A DNA stretch of 64,000 bases from Leptolyngbya sp. Heron Island J (GCF_000482245.1 NZ_AWNH01000021.1:1-64000), one strand, 5' to 3'. Shown: positions 1 through 9,135, numbered from the stretch's first letter. The notes: generated by a model from the letters alone, not told the origin. Made by a program: numbers and translations.

Positions 1-1502
1 GGGCGCATCTAGCGGTTCGGGGAGATGCAAGGTAATGCCAAAGAGTGTTGAGCGAAGAGAGCGTCAAATCGCTGATTGACCCAAGCAACTCTCAGCGCGA
101 GTAGATGATTGAGGCCCGGCTCACTCCAGCGCATCCCCACGCCTTTAAACCGTTGCTGAATCAGCCATTTACAGGCACTTTCAACCATACCAGAGCCTAT
201 CGGTAGCCCCTGGTGCTTAAACAAACGATACTGAACATGCGCTTGATGCGTCTTGAAATAGTTGTGAACTCTCTGCAGAATGGGTTTTGTTGAGGCGGCA
301 GTATTGGGTGAGCGGATAAGCCAGTGCAGCTCGTCGAGAATGCGATGTACATAGCCATGGCGCAACTGATGGCGCAGTCGCTCGAACCACATCTGTGGGG
401 TGCGTGCTGGGTTGCCATCATGATAAGCCTCAGCCGCTTGCCAGAGATGGGCAGCGGCATGATAAAAATCCAGAATGCCGGTGGCCATGTGAGCAAAGCA
501 GGTGTCGAACAATCGCCAAAAGCCCCTGGCCCCATCACTCAACCAAACCACGTGAGGCGCAGTTTCAATCCCTTGTCGAACAGCTTCTAATTGCAAGCGA
601 GGTTTGAGGCTCTCAAGATCTCCCAACACTGCTACTAATCGCCGCTGTTGCAACCGAGTGACCGATTTACCATTTCGATTGAGACGATGACTCAATCGAG
701 CAAGCAGGGCGACTTTGACCTCACGCCAGCGAGTCTTTCCTCGGGGTGTTCCTGACTGTGGTCGCAGGGGGACAGTGACCCCATCTGCCGCAATTAACAA
801 CGGCATGGCCGCCACCTCATCACTCAAAGATTCACGGGGTGGTGCGTGACCGTGCTGCCAGCGTTCAACCTCCTGCGTCCACTGCCCCATGGCTTGTTGT
901 CCATAGTGTTGTACCCACTGCCACAGACTATCATCACTGACGTGGAGTCCACTCAGTTGGGATAACAGCCAGGTGGCTAACTCAAAGGGAACAAAGACCG
1001 CTAGCAAGCAGCCCAGACGCACCAACTCTACGGATGTTTGCTGATACGCATCAATGCCCAAGGCCGTATCGAAAGGAATCGATTGACTGCCTCGGCACCC
1101 TTGAGGGCATCGCCCCACCCGTCGTCGCCAGTGCACTTGACCAACCAGCGTTAACATTTGACGCGCGGCGAAGCCTTTACTATGCAAGCGATGACCACAC
1201 ACAGAACAGGTTCCCCACGCAGTCGGGACCTGAGCTCGGTCGTTCAGCTGTTGTTCTACCAAGGTACGGGCAACATATAGCCCGATGTGCCACGCACACA
1301 AGACAATAGCGGCCAGGGTTTGACTCTTTTGAAGACGGTCGAAGAGACCTGACCAGTCTAATGGGTCAGGACACTCCTTTGAGGGAGACGCTAACATAGA
1401 AGTGAGTTTTTATGAGGGCTTGCCCAGGTTCGGGCAGCCTTTTTTCTACTTCTATTCTCGCAAATTGGGTTTACCGGTTCCCCGAACCTTCAGATGCGCC
1501 CC
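1..1502 (-). mobile_element. ISKra4-type insertion sequence, essentially complete
   Basis: The window opens with GGGCGCATCT followed by GGTTCGGGGA. The reverse complement of the same pattern ends at 1502, where the plus strand reads TCCCCGAACC then AGATGCGCCCC. These imperfect terminal inverted repeats of about 24 bp flank a single transposase gene. The left end probably starts at base 1 or one base outside the window, so the target duplication cannot be checked. The right end lies inside a small lipoprotein reading frame. Confidence 0.8.
9..1397 (-). CDS. ISKra4-family DDE transposase
   Basis: The 462-residue protein starts at ATG and fills the insertion sequence. It has an N-terminal zinc-ribbon-like part (CSVC at 64-67 and CPQGC at 97-101). 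A catalytic triad candidate follows: Asp205 in IAADGV, Asp288 in WLSDGA and Glu406 in GSGMVES. The GSGMVES...K...R pattern is typical of ISKra4 and related Mutator-like DDE transposases. The frame is uninterrupted and the length is normal for the family, so the element may be functional. The family name is from motif recognition; a database search of known insertion sequences would settle the exact group. Confidence 0.85.
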   Translation of the reverse strand: MLASPSKECPDPLDWSGLFDRLQKSQTLAAIVLCAWHIGLYVARTLVEQQLNDRAQVPTAWGTCSVCGHRLHSKGFAARQMLTLVGQVHWRRRVGRCPQGCRGSQSIPFDTALGIDAYQQTSVELVRLGCLLAVFVPFELATWLLSQLSGLHVSDDSLWQWVQHYGQQAMGQWTQEVERWQHGHAPPRESLSDEVAAMPLLIAADGVTVPLRPQSGTPRGKTRWREVKVALLARLSHRLNRNGKSVTRLQQRRLVAVLGDLESLKPRLQLEAVRQGIETAPHVVWLSDGARGFWRLFDTCFAHMATGILDFYHAAAHLWQAAEAYHDGNPARTPQMWFERLRHQLRHGYVHRILDELHWLIRSPNTAASTKPILQRVHNYFKTHQAHVQYRLFKHQGLPIGSGMVESACKWLIQQRFKGVGMRWSEPGLNHLLALRVAWVNQRFDALFAQHSLALPCISPNR

Positions 1503-1664
1503 ATTAACAATTATTTGGTGAGCTTCGGTTGTTTTCTCGCTCGTCAAAGGATGCCTATCAACATCTACTTGAGCCCGGTCAATAAACTGAGTGCATCCAG
1601 ATACCATCGGCCCCGTTGTGGCTATCATCAATGCCAGGCAAGCCATACCTTTGTGAGGCTTCAT
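1452..1664 (-). pseudogene. small lipoprotein gene, 3' end replaced by insertion sequence
   Basis: The reading frame starts at ATG 1664 with a good GGGGAG ribosome site about 8 nt upstream. It has a lipoprotein signal peptide: Lys/His at residues 2-4, a hydrophobic core, and lipobox VSGC ending at Cys24. From about residue 55 the frame runs into the terminal repeat of the insertion sequence, so its last 15 or so residues are encoded by the element. I call it a disrupted gene for a small secreted lipoprotein of unknown function. It could still make a shortened product of 70 residues. Confidence 0.5.
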
Positions 1665-1700
1665 TAAATAAGCTCCCCTTCAACACCTATCTCCATCATC

Positions 1701-1738
1701 TTAGACGACAATTATTGTGACGGGTAATTGTCGTCTAA
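1701..1738. repeat. perfect 14-bp inverted repeat upstream of lipoprotein gene
   Basis: TTAGACGACAATTA (1701-1714) is repeated as its exact reverse complement at 1725-1738 around a 10-base loop. It lies about 37 nt upstream of the lipoprotein start. It could be an operator for that gene or an RNA hairpin. There is no T-run after either arm, so an intrinsic terminator is unlikely. Confidence 0.6.
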
Positions 1739-2267
1739 TCCAACCTCTATCGTACTTCCGGTACTGGTTCCGTGCAGTAGGATAGCTAAAGAGACTGCTA
1801 TGTATACTGTTGGGGGATAATATCTGCTAGCAAACTCCCCTCACCTATGATGTTATGTTATGGTTCTATTTTCCCATCCGTATCCTGGTGGCGCGAAACG
1901 GCTATAACAGATTGGGACTGTTAGCAATAGTGCCTTCACCCCATCAATACTTGAATAAAAAGATGAGGATTACGTGTAGACGTCAAACAACTGTCAGGAT
2001 ATCGATGACATTGAGAGCAAGTCCCATGCATACCGAGTTTTCAGCAAGTCTCAGTTGAAAGTTTTTATCTGTAAGCCTTACACAATAAGGGCTTTAGGAA
2101 TATATAATTCGTAACAAATGATAGAGTGTCCTTCGGTTTTACCGTATCCCAGTCCGATTTGCGTGCGTCATAACCCTGAGCATGCCATCGGTTAGGTATC
2201 CGCTGGTTCCGTCATCACTTCCTCGTTACACTGATATCGTAGTTATTTTCTGGCCCCTTTCCTTCCA
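1739..2267. other. intergenic region without a recognised gene
   Basis: About 530 bases between the palindrome and the MscS gene. Short open frames here have no recognisable domains, no ribosome site and no coding-like composition. It presumably holds the promoter of the mechanosensitive channel gene, but I could not fix its position. Confidence 0.4.
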
Positions 2268-4199
2268 TTGCGATGTCGTCTCTCCTACGCCCTCATCACT
2301 TTTAGCAGTGTCCTGCTGCTGGCCTCTCCAGCGATTGCCCAATTGCCATCTACCTTCCAACAGTCCAACTACCCGACCGAAGTCGTCTTTGGTTGGCGTC
2401 CTAATGCTGAGTACCCCTGCGGCAGACTGGTGTGCAGTAATGTCTACCTCTATGGCTCAACGGGAATTAGTTTTAGCGTTGCAGGCCCAACTCAGGTAGC
2501 CGCTCCCGATGCTCAAACCCTAGATGTCGAGACCCGTTCTAAGCTTGTTCAGCGAAGCTTTCGGGAAGTGTTGCGCACAATTCAGCAACAGGAGGCGGTT
2601 AAGAAATCCTTGGGAACGGTTAATAGTTACTGGATTGACTTGTTTCGAGCACGAACTGAACTGCACCCGAGCACCCCCAGGGTGGAGGTGGGGTTCGAAA
2701 ATGATCAAACGGTCGTGTTTTTGCCTGCTCAGCCAGAGTATAGGCTCCAGCAGCAATCCTTAGTCACTGTTAATGAGTTTGATGCGTTACATAATGGTCA
2801 AGACAAAGAACTTCTAGCCGCAGATTGGCAAGAGAAAATTCGCAACGGCCTTAGCCATAGGCTATGGGAACAATCATTTGATCAGCAGTACCCATGGGCG
2901 AGGCCGCTGATCATGCTCACAGTCCTTCTCTTGGCTGCTCTCCTTATCGCTAGCTTTGAGCTAGGGCGTAGCTGGTTGCGTCGTCGCCAGCGTACCCTCC
3001 GCAAACGCCTCAAAGCTTCAGAAAAAGAACTCCAACAGTCAATTACGGTGACCCCTGAGTCTAGCAACCCAGAGACCACTCAGCCTCCCGCCGATCCATC
3101 GGCCCAGCAGTCGCTCCAACTTCGCTTTGATCAGGCCTTCAATCCGCTGATTGCAGTAACCGAGGCGGGTCAGTCGATGAATCAATTGTGGATCAACTTT
3201 TCTACGGGATTTCTCAAAGAACAAACTCTGCTTAAGCAACGGCTTAATCTGATGAAGTTTGTCGTGCGTTTGGTCTTTTGGTTAGAGGTGTGTACCGGCT
3301 TTGGAGCAGGTGGTGTAATTGCACGGCTATATCCGATGAGCCGACCCTATGCCCCCTATCTCTTCAGTCAGGCAATTTGGGTACCCATTATCTGGCTAGT
3401 GATGGGCCTGCTCGACACGGTGGTTGACATTGAGATTGACTATCACCTCAATCAGTGGGGTAAAGTGACCCAGCTCGATGATCCCAATTCCAGCCGGGTT
3501 GCGTTGCGCGTTAGCACCTATTCTCCTGCTCTCAAAAGTGCCACGACTATTTTTTTTATAGCCCTTGGTATTTACCTCACTATCCAGGCTCTGGGGATTA
3601 ATCCCACGGTGCTTGCTAGTGTTGGTGCGATCGCAGTTGTAGCAGCCGTTGTTTCGCGAGATGTCCTACAAGATATGCTCAATGGCGCGGTAATTCTATG
3701 GACCGACCGATTTGTCTTGGGAGATGTGATTACAATTGGCGAATATTCTGGTCTGGTCGAGCACATGAGTTTATTTACGACCCAACTTCGCGATCCTGAA
3801 GGCCGATTGATTACTATTCCAAACGGTCAAATCTCTACTATTGCAAACCTTACTAAAGACTGGTCGCGGATTGACTTCACCATCGAGATTGCCTATAACG
3901 CTGATATTAAGCAAGCCCTTGAACTCATTCGCACGGTTGCTGACACCATGTTTGCCGATCCCCGATGGCAAGACAAAATTCTAGAACCCGCTTCTGTTCT
4001 TGGTGTTGATCACATCTCCCATGCTGGTATCTTGATCCGAGTATGGATCAAAACCCAAGCTATGCAACAATGGCCCGTCGGACGAGAGTTTCGCCTGCGC
4101 CTTAAACAAGCCTTTGACAAGGCCAATATTCAGATTGGTCTGCCGCAACACAAGGTTGTGTTGGACTATGGCATAGATCCTGGTCAAGTAACCAGATAG
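2268..4199 (+). CDS. MscS-family mechanosensitive ion channel
   Basis: A 643-residue membrane protein that should open under membrane tension and release solutes during osmotic downshock. It begins with a signal peptide ending near AIAQ (residue 25) and a periplasmic domain to about residue 210. Hydrophobic segments follow near 213-233, 331-350, 366-387, 425-442 and 446-465. The last one (Gly/Ala-rich, VGAIAVVAAVVSRDV) is the pore-lining MscS TM3. The soluble beta domain with FVLGDVI and LRDPEGRLITIPNG follows. The only usable start in this frame is TTG at 2268, because a stop lies 36 nt upstream. The extended N-terminus is typical of the large periplasmic-domain MscS subclass of cyanobacteria. 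Confidence 0.88.
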   Translation: MRCRLSYALITFSSVLLLASPAIAQLPSTFQQSNYPTEVVFGWRPNAEYPCGRLVCSNVYLYGSTGISFSVAGPTQVAAPDAQTLDVETRSKLVQRSFREVLRTIQQQEAVKKSLGTVNSYWIDLFRARTELHPSTPRVEVGFENDQTVVFLPAQPEYRLQQQSLVTVNEFDALHNGQDKELLAADWQEKIRNGLSHRLWEQSFDQQYPWARPLIMLTVLLLAALLIASFELGRSWLRRRQRTLRKRLKASEKELQQSITVTPESSNPETTQPPADPSAQQSLQLRFDQAFNPLIAVTEAGQSMNQLWINFSTGFLKEQTLLKQRLNLMKFVVRLVFWLEVCTGFGAGGVIARLYPMSRPYAPYLFSQAIWVPIIWLVMGLLDTVVDIEIDYHLNQWGKVTQLDDPNSSRVALRVSTYSPALKSATTIFFIALGIYLTIQALGINPTVLASVGAIAVVAAVVSRDVLQDMLNGAVILWTDRFVLGDVITIGEYSGLVEHMSLFTTQLRDPEGRLITIPNGQISTIANLTKDWSRIDFTIEIAYNADIKQALELIRTVADTMFADPRWQDKILEPASVLGVDHISHAGILIRVWIKTQAMQQWPVGREFRLRLKQAFDKANIQIGLPQHKVVLDYGIDPGQVTR

Positions 4200-4296
4200 A
4201 CCCATGGCAATGACATAGAACAGAACAGAGAACCGCCTTGGTCTAACTATATTTATAATTCCCTAACAGCGCCATAATCCAGAATATTCCCGAATT

Positions 4297-4857
4297 ATGG
4301 CGTTTTACACTGAACGCCGCCAAATCCCCTACACCTTTCAAGTCATTGAAGACGATGGGGTGAATGCTTTTGCCACATTGGGAGGATTTGTGTACCTTAA
4401 TACAGGTTTGCTACAAACTGCAGATAATGAGGCTCAGCTAGCCAGTGTGATTGCCCACGAAATTGCCCACGTAGACCGTCGTCATGCTGTTCAACAACTG
4501 CAGCAGGCAGCGATCGCCCAGGGCATTTTGACGACAGGGGGGTTAGATCAGAGTGCAGCGATCGCACTCGGTGTAGAGTTAGCCCTACATCGCCCTAACA
4601 GCCGCACCCATGAACTGGAAGCTGATGAAGCCGGATTAGCGCTACTAACCCAGGCAGGGTATGCCCCCATTGCTGCTGTTGATTTTCTACAAAAATTACT
4701 GGACGAGCCCAACGCCACTCCTGAATTTTTGAGTACTCATCCTCATCCAGAAGCTCGCATTGATGCCCTCAATGAACGCTTAGATCCCGCAACCGCATCT
4801 ACCGGGAAAGGCTTAAACGGAGCTACCTATCGCAGGCGTATAGGTGCCTTACGGTGA
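4297..4857 (+). CDS. M48-family metalloprotease, N-terminally shortened
   Basis: A 186-residue zinc protease domain. HEIAH at 54-58 gives the two His ligands and catalytic Glu, and ELEAD at 106-110 gives the third ligand. The sequence around NAFATLGGFVYLNTGLL is typical of secreted cyanobacterial M48 proteases with TPR-free architecture. Those proteins normally carry a signal peptide and about 70 more residues before this point. Here an in-frame stop at 4264 leaves no room for them. The gene is therefore likely a 5'-truncated remnant, or it makes a cytosolic domain only. The catalytic residues are intact. Confidence 0.72.
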   Translation: MAFYTERRQIPYTFQVIEDDGVNAFATLGGFVYLNTGLLQTADNEAQLASVIAHEIAHVDRRHAVQQLQQAAIAQGILTTGGLDQSAAIALGVELALHRPNSRTHELEADEAGLALLTQAGYAPIAAVDFLQKLLDEPNATPEFLSTHPHPEARIDALNERLDPATASTGKGLNGATYRRRIGALR

Positions 4858-4912
4858 CGACAAAAGAAGAAAAATAATGAAACCGTTTTGATACGTTGAT
4901 AGAACACCTCTA

Positions 4913-4934
4913 TTTGAGGACAGTTTGAGGACAG
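4913..4934 (+). repeat. tandem 11-bp repeat
   Basis: TTTGAGGACAG occurs twice in direct tandem in the gap before the membrane glycosyltransferase gene. The 11-bp period resembles the response-regulator-like sites described further downstream, but the sequence match is weak. Function is unknown. Confidence 0.5.
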
Positions 4935-5084
4935 TAGCCCATGGCTACCAAGACTGGAAAATAAAATACCAGCGAAAGGATTCTCAATTAATTACCTGAA
5001 CTAAGTCTAGAGGCGAGTAGATTGAGCTAACTACAATTAAGCTCTCATTTGGAGCTTCTCTAAGCTCGATTAACATGCACTATC

Positions 5085-6644
5085 ATGAAAATCAAATCTT
5101 TTCTTAAACGCCATAAAATTTGGGTTTTAGGTATTCTATTAATTATTTCAATAGCAGTAAGGTTGCCTGGTCTTTTCAGCCGTGCAATCTGGTATGACGA
5201 GTCAATTACATTGCTTGAGACAGCAGGTAACGCACGACCTTCTTGGCCACAAGAGCCCACACCTGCAAGCATTGCTAAAAATCAATTCAAGGGTACTCCA
5301 ACCTTAACGCAAATTGCTGAAGACCTCCGCCAGACAGATGTTCATCCACCAGTTTACTACTGGCTGTTAGCCCTCTGGCGACGTTGGCTAGGCTTTTCTC
5401 TCGAAACATCCCGTATATTTTCACTAATCTGTTCTCTCGGCACAATATTGGCACTATATCTGTTATTAAAAGCTGGAAACATCGAGAATCCTTTTATTCC
5501 TACTCTAGTGTATGCCATATCTACAGGTGCCATTTTTTTGGGACACGAAGCGCGTGCCTATGCACTGTCTTCCCTTCTAATCGGGATGGGAGCCCTTTTT
5601 GCCTATCTGGCTAGTGAAGCAACATGCCGAAGCCAAGCTCATCTTATAGCTTACTCAACAGCGATGGCACTCTGCTGTGGCATTGCTTTTCAAACAAATT
5701 ACCTGACTCTTTTTCCCATATGCATCATACTCTTATGGTTTCTGATCAACGCTTGGTCTGCACTAAGAGTATTAGTAATTGCATTTCCATTAATTACTGT
5801 ATCGATCTCGCTGATTGGGTTTCCATCTTTCCTAGCACAACTCAGTGCTCGCCCTAATCAAGCCACAGGTTTTATTGGAATTTTCTCCGAAATAAAAAAG
5901 ATTCTTACTCTAAACGCTAAAGTGCTCTGGACTCCAATATTTACAAGTACAAGTCTGAATTTAGCTCTAGAGTTAGCTTTTATCGTAGTAGTCGTTATTC
6001 TGTTGGGGGCTAGTATCAATCAGCTCCTAAAGAACTGGTCAAAAACAAATCGGAAGCTTCTGATGCTTTTCTTAGGACTTGCTTTAGCACCATCGCTAGG
6101 ACTATTCATGATGAATATAATATCTGATAAAAACCTGGCTGCTCCTCGTTATGTGATTTTAGCTGGTCCAAGCTTAGCCGCAATCCTTACCTATGGAATT
6201 TCCAGACCTATTTCCTCTCAACTTTCTCTCACAAAGTTGCTGTTACCAATCTTATTAGGACTTCAGATGATTGGGATTAACTGGGGCTTTGAGAGGACTG
6301 TTGGCTGGTCAGGAAGCAATTGGCGCAGCTTAGCTAGTACCATTAAAGTCTCTTCTTCACCGTCCCATGTTGTGGTAGTTGGCAAAGGTGTTGGTCGTGG
6401 GGATGCAGGTACAGCCGTTTACGAACTAGATTCTGAAGCAATGGTAGTTGTTTTAGATCAAAATAGTAACCTCAGAGAACTGCAGTATAGTATTCAGAAC
6501 TATGATGATGTCTGGGTCGTTTTCTCTACTGATCGTGCTACTGCTAGTATCGAGAATGAGCTACTACGTCGCCTCGCAGAATCAGGACGTTATACAGAGG
6601 TATCTCGTCAAGAATCTGTCATTCATTTACGGACAAACTCTTGA
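5085..6644 (+). CDS. membrane glycosyltransferase-like protein (GT39/PMT_2-like)
   Basis: A 519-residue polytopic membrane protein with about ten hydrophobic segments. The N-terminal pattern is Arg-Leu-Pro-Gly...Ser-Arg-Ala-Ile-Trp-Tyr-Asp-Glu-Ser at residues 26-40, followed by a large loop with HPPVYYW. An Asp/Glu after the first transmembrane helix and HPP..Y are typical of lipid-linked-sugar glycosyltransferases of the GT39/PMT_2 (ArnT-like) group. These transfer a sugar from a polyprenyl phosphate donor to an acceptor on the outer face of the membrane. The substrate cannot be read from the sequence. The gene stands alone, with AT-rich flanks. Confidence 0.65.
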   Translation: MKIKSFLKRHKIWVLGILLIISIAVRLPGLFSRAIWYDESITLLETAGNARPSWPQEPTPASIAKNQFKGTPTLTQIAEDLRQTDVHPPVYYWLLALWRRWLGFSLETSRIFSLICSLGTILALYLLLKAGNIENPFIPTLVYAISTGAIFLGHEARAYALSSLLIGMGALFAYLASEATCRSQAHLIAYSTAMALCCGIAFQTNYLTLFPICIILLWFLINAWSALRVLVIAFPLITVSISLIGFPSFLAQLSARPNQATGFIGIFSEIKKILTLNAKVLWTPIFTSTSLNLALELAFIVVVVILLGASINQLLKNWSKTNRKLLMLFLGLALAPSLGLFMMNIISDKNLAAPRYVILAGPSLAAILTYGISRPISSQLSLTKLLLPILLGLQMIGINWGFERTVGWSGSNWRSLASTIKVSSSPSHVVVVGKGVGRGDAGTAVYELDSEAMVVVLDQNSNLRELQYSIQNYDDVWVVFSTDRATASIENELLRRLAESGRYTEVSRQESVIHLRTNS

Positions 6645-6770
6645 GCAGTCTACTGAGTCTCAGATTAACGGTTGAGTACTGGCAGAGTCTAACGCGGATG
6701 CAACTCCCCTAAACTGTAACAAAGCAAGCTAGTACGTTCCGTTGCAACAGGGGTGTTAGCTGACAATGCC

Positions 6771-7643
6771 TCACCAGTCTATTTCGTTGAATTTCCATGG
6801 TTGCTGTCTCCAGCCTAATCTTCGTTTTGCTGATGATGTATCCACTTGAGACATATGGATCTCCACAAGCTCCACGGTTTCTCGAACCAATGCTTCAAGT
6901 TGGTTGACCGCTACTGGAGGTTCCTGATGAAACAGCATTTCAAGGCGAGCAGCAAGATTTTCAGGGGCAATCTCCATTTGCTCAATAAACCTGCTCATCC
7001 GCTTGAATTGAAATGTTGAATAATGCAGACGGTTCAACCCAGATAACACACCGAGCAGGTTTTGGGCTGACTCCACCAGGATTTGATGATACCAAAGTGT
7101 CGTATCTCGCTTGGCGAACTTTTCCTGCATTCCCCAAATTGCGAAGAACTTGAGATAATGTTCAACTATCTTCTGTGCGAATTCATCTGGATAATTCGCT
7201 ACTTTGGCTTTCCATCGCTGAATGAGTGTTTCGCCGTACAGTGGGATGCCAACCAATGTTCCAGACATTGCTTTCATTAATGGAGATTGAATCTCATGCC
7301 CTGCCAATATATTTGAAATATCTTTCTCCCATTGTGCGATCGTCACATGACCAAACTGACACTCAACACCGTTCACAAGGTAACTCTCGGCAAACCCACC
7401 CTCTTTTCGATCACCCAAAATCCAGAGCCGTTCTGCACCTTGATTCTGTTGACGCGCAAGCTGTAATTCTTCCTCGGAAGGTAATTCGTCATAATAAATG
7501 CTCATATCACAATCAGAGTATTCATCACATAGCCCTTCTGCAACTGAGCCTGCAACCATTGCTGCTTTGGTTCTCGGATTAGCAATGTAATCTTTAACAT
7601 TGCGTTTTGCTAATTCGAATAAATATTGAGTTCGATCATTCAT
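6771..7643 (-). CDS. nucleotidyltransferase-domain protein
   Basis: A 290-residue protein with an N-terminal pol-beta-type nucleotidyltransferase motif: AGS at 31-33, then SDCD at 43-46 supplying two metal-binding Asp residues. The rest is a mainly helical region without a recognised motif. The layout resembles aminoglycoside adenylyltransferase-like and MNT-like proteins that transfer an AMP group to a small molecule or protein. No partner HEPN gene is adjacent, so a toxin-antitoxin role is not supported. The substrate is unknown. Confidence 0.65.
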   Translation of the reverse strand: MNDRTQYLFELAKRNVKDYIANPRTKAAMVAGSVAEGLCDEYSDCDMSIYYDELPSEEELQLARQQNQGAERLWILGDRKEGGFAESYLVNGVECQFGHVTIAQWEKDISNILAGHEIQSPLMKAMSGTLVGIPLYGETLIQRWKAKVANYPDEFAQKIVEHYLKFFAIWGMQEKFAKRDTTLWYHQILVESAQNLLGVLSGLNRLHYSTFQFKRMSRFIEQMEIAPENLAARLEMLFHQEPPVAVNQLEALVRETVELVEIHMSQVDTSSAKRRLGWRQQPWKFNEIDW

Positions 7644-7756
7644 GGATCTTCATACCTTGGATGAGGATGTATATCCATGATGCAACACTGAATTTTGCAG
7701 GTTAACGTTCCGGTTGAGCGGTTGCACACAATTTCTGCCACAACATTGACTTTCCT

Positions 7757-8653
7757 TCAGTCCGCTCCAACCGGGTTGTTATACGGTGTTATGAATCCAG
7801 GATAGATAAACGGCATTATTTTGTCTAAAGTTAGTCCCATCACTCGCGTACCATTTCCTGAATGCCACAACTGATCAATCTCGTATACTTTTTGTGTTTG
7901 TACTGCTTTAATTTGCTGCCAAGTTCTATTACTACTAAGTTGTTTAGATAAAGAGGTTTTTGACGGTGCATAGGTTTGTACAAATATGATATCTGGATCG
8001 ACTTCTAAAATCTGCTGAAGAGAGATATTCGTTAACCCAGGTTCATTATTGTGTTTCTCAGGTTCAACCCAAGGATAATGAGCAAACTGTCCAACGATAC
8101 TACCAAAGGTTCCAATATTCGTCTCAATGATAAATTTACGACTGAGATGGTTGAGGCTAGAACCACCCATAAACAGAACGGTTTTATATTCTTGAGTGGG
8201 TACGGCGGTACGATAATTTTCTAGTCGATTTTCAAACCGGGCGATCGCGGCTTCTGCTTGAGAAACGCGACCCGTTAATTGGGCAACATCTCGTAACCGT
8301 TGTAATGCAGCTTTATAACCAGTACCACCCATCAGATAAAGTGGAGCCGTATTGCCGAACAATTTACGATAAAACCGATGTGGAAATGACCAACCCAGTA
8401 TTAAATCAGGATTTAATTTACGCACGGCTTTCCAGTTTGGAAAAATCCAAGAACCAACAGGTTTAAACTGCTTGGCACGCTCTCCATAGAATTCTGGTTT
8501 GTCTGCAACTCCTTTGGTCAGATAGCCCACAGGCTCCATATCAAGTTCGAGCAAGATGTCTAAACCTGCGGCAGTTAAGCAAACAATACGCTTTGCTGTC
8601 TGAGCAAGTTTGATTTCTGCGCCAGTAAAGTCCACTACACACAATTGAGCCAT
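7757..8653 (-). CDS. FecB/BtuF-like periplasmic-binding-fold protein lacking a signal peptide
   Basis: A protein of about 298 residues with the class III periplasmic-binding fold used for iron-siderophore or cobalamin uptake. Visible signs are the N-terminal KRIVCLTAAGLDILLELDMEPVG segment, the NPDLILGW motif, the long central helix and the DPDIIFVQ motif in the second lobe. I chose ATG 8653; a TTG 21 nt upstream would add seven residues. With either start there is no signal peptide or lipobox, although the family normally works outside the cytoplasmic membrane. No permease or ATPase gene is adjacent. It may be cytosolic, or the exported N-terminus may have been lost. Confidence 0.7.
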   Translation of the reverse strand: MAQLCVVDFTGAEIKLAQTAKRIVCLTAAGLDILLELDMEPVGYLTKGVADKPEFYGERAKQFKPVGSWIFPNWKAVRKLNPDLILGWSFPHRFYRKLFGNTAPLYLMGGTGYKAALQRLRDVAQLTGRVSQAEAAIARFENRLENYRTAVPTQEYKTVLFMGGSSLNHLSRKFIIETNIGTFGSIVGQFAHYPWVEPEKHNNEPGLTNISLQQILEVDPDIIFVQTYAPSKTSLSKQLSSNRTWQQIKAVQTQKVYEIDQLWHSGNGTRVMGLTLDKIMPFIYPGFITPYNNPVGAD

Positions 8654-8793
8654 CAGAATTGACCTTTTTGTCAATTTTAGCGTTGCGTTTTGCTATTGCG
8701 ATCTTGTCAACAATCTGAGCAGTAGATTTCGACTACTAACAGTTCTCTGATAACTACCGTCTCAACAGGAAACTTGAACCGTATAACTATGCG

Positions 8794-8844
8794 TTATCCA
8801 GAAACTTTCTGGATAAATACCTCCCAGTCGGAGTTATCCAGAAA
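8794..8844. promoter_or_regulatory. three copies of an 11-bp half-site (possible operator)
   Basis: TTATCCAGAAA (8794-8804) is followed after one base by its exact reverse complement (8806-8816). The same 11-mer recurs at 8834-8844. The group lies about 140-190 bases upstream of the binding-protein start. A palindrome plus an extra half-site is typical of a dimeric repressor or activator site. The regulator is unknown; the sequence does not match a Fur or Zur box that I recognise. Confidence 0.45.
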
Positions 8845-8950
8845 GCTTTACAGTATCTTTACTGGTTCCAATAAGCTATTGAGTAACAGTTGCTGCACAT
8901 GAGTTTTGTGTAGTCATTCATATGCAACCTATGCCCCTGACTAACTTTTG

Positions 8951-9094
8951 TCAGCCAGTTAGCCTCTCAACCATTGAGTAACCCTGCATTTCGGAGCGCA
9001 ATATTTCGCGGGTCTCCGGTGAGTACTGTCCCGATCTGGCTGATAACACGGGCGTAGCCGATACCAGACTTCGGATCAGCAGAACCAGGTGCAT
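8951..9094 (-). CDS. unrecognised small open frame with strong ribosome site
   Basis: A 47-codon frame starts at ATG 9094 behind AGGAGA at a 7-nt spacing. The product would have a short hydrophobic N-terminus and the C-terminal part SGQYSPETREILRSEM. An overlapping frame in the same direction, ending at 8967 and starting near ATG 9119, encodes a different 49-residue product containing SGIGYARVISQIG. Only one of the two, or neither, is likely real. I recognise no family. This may be debris of a larger gene beside the devA remnant. Confidence 0.25.
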   Translation of the reverse strand: MHLVLLIRSLVSATPVLSARSGQYSPETREILRSEMQGYSMVERLTG

Positions 9095-9135
9095 CTTTTC
9101 TTCTCCTTTTGAACATTGATCTACTTATTCTGTTC

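Noticed and set aside
1855-2058. Short plus-strand frame before the MscS gene
   Set aside because: No ribosome site, no domain, and non-coding-like composition.
6771-7643. MNT-HEPN toxin-antitoxin system
   Set aside because: A nucleotidyltransferase is present but no HEPN-type gene is adjacent.
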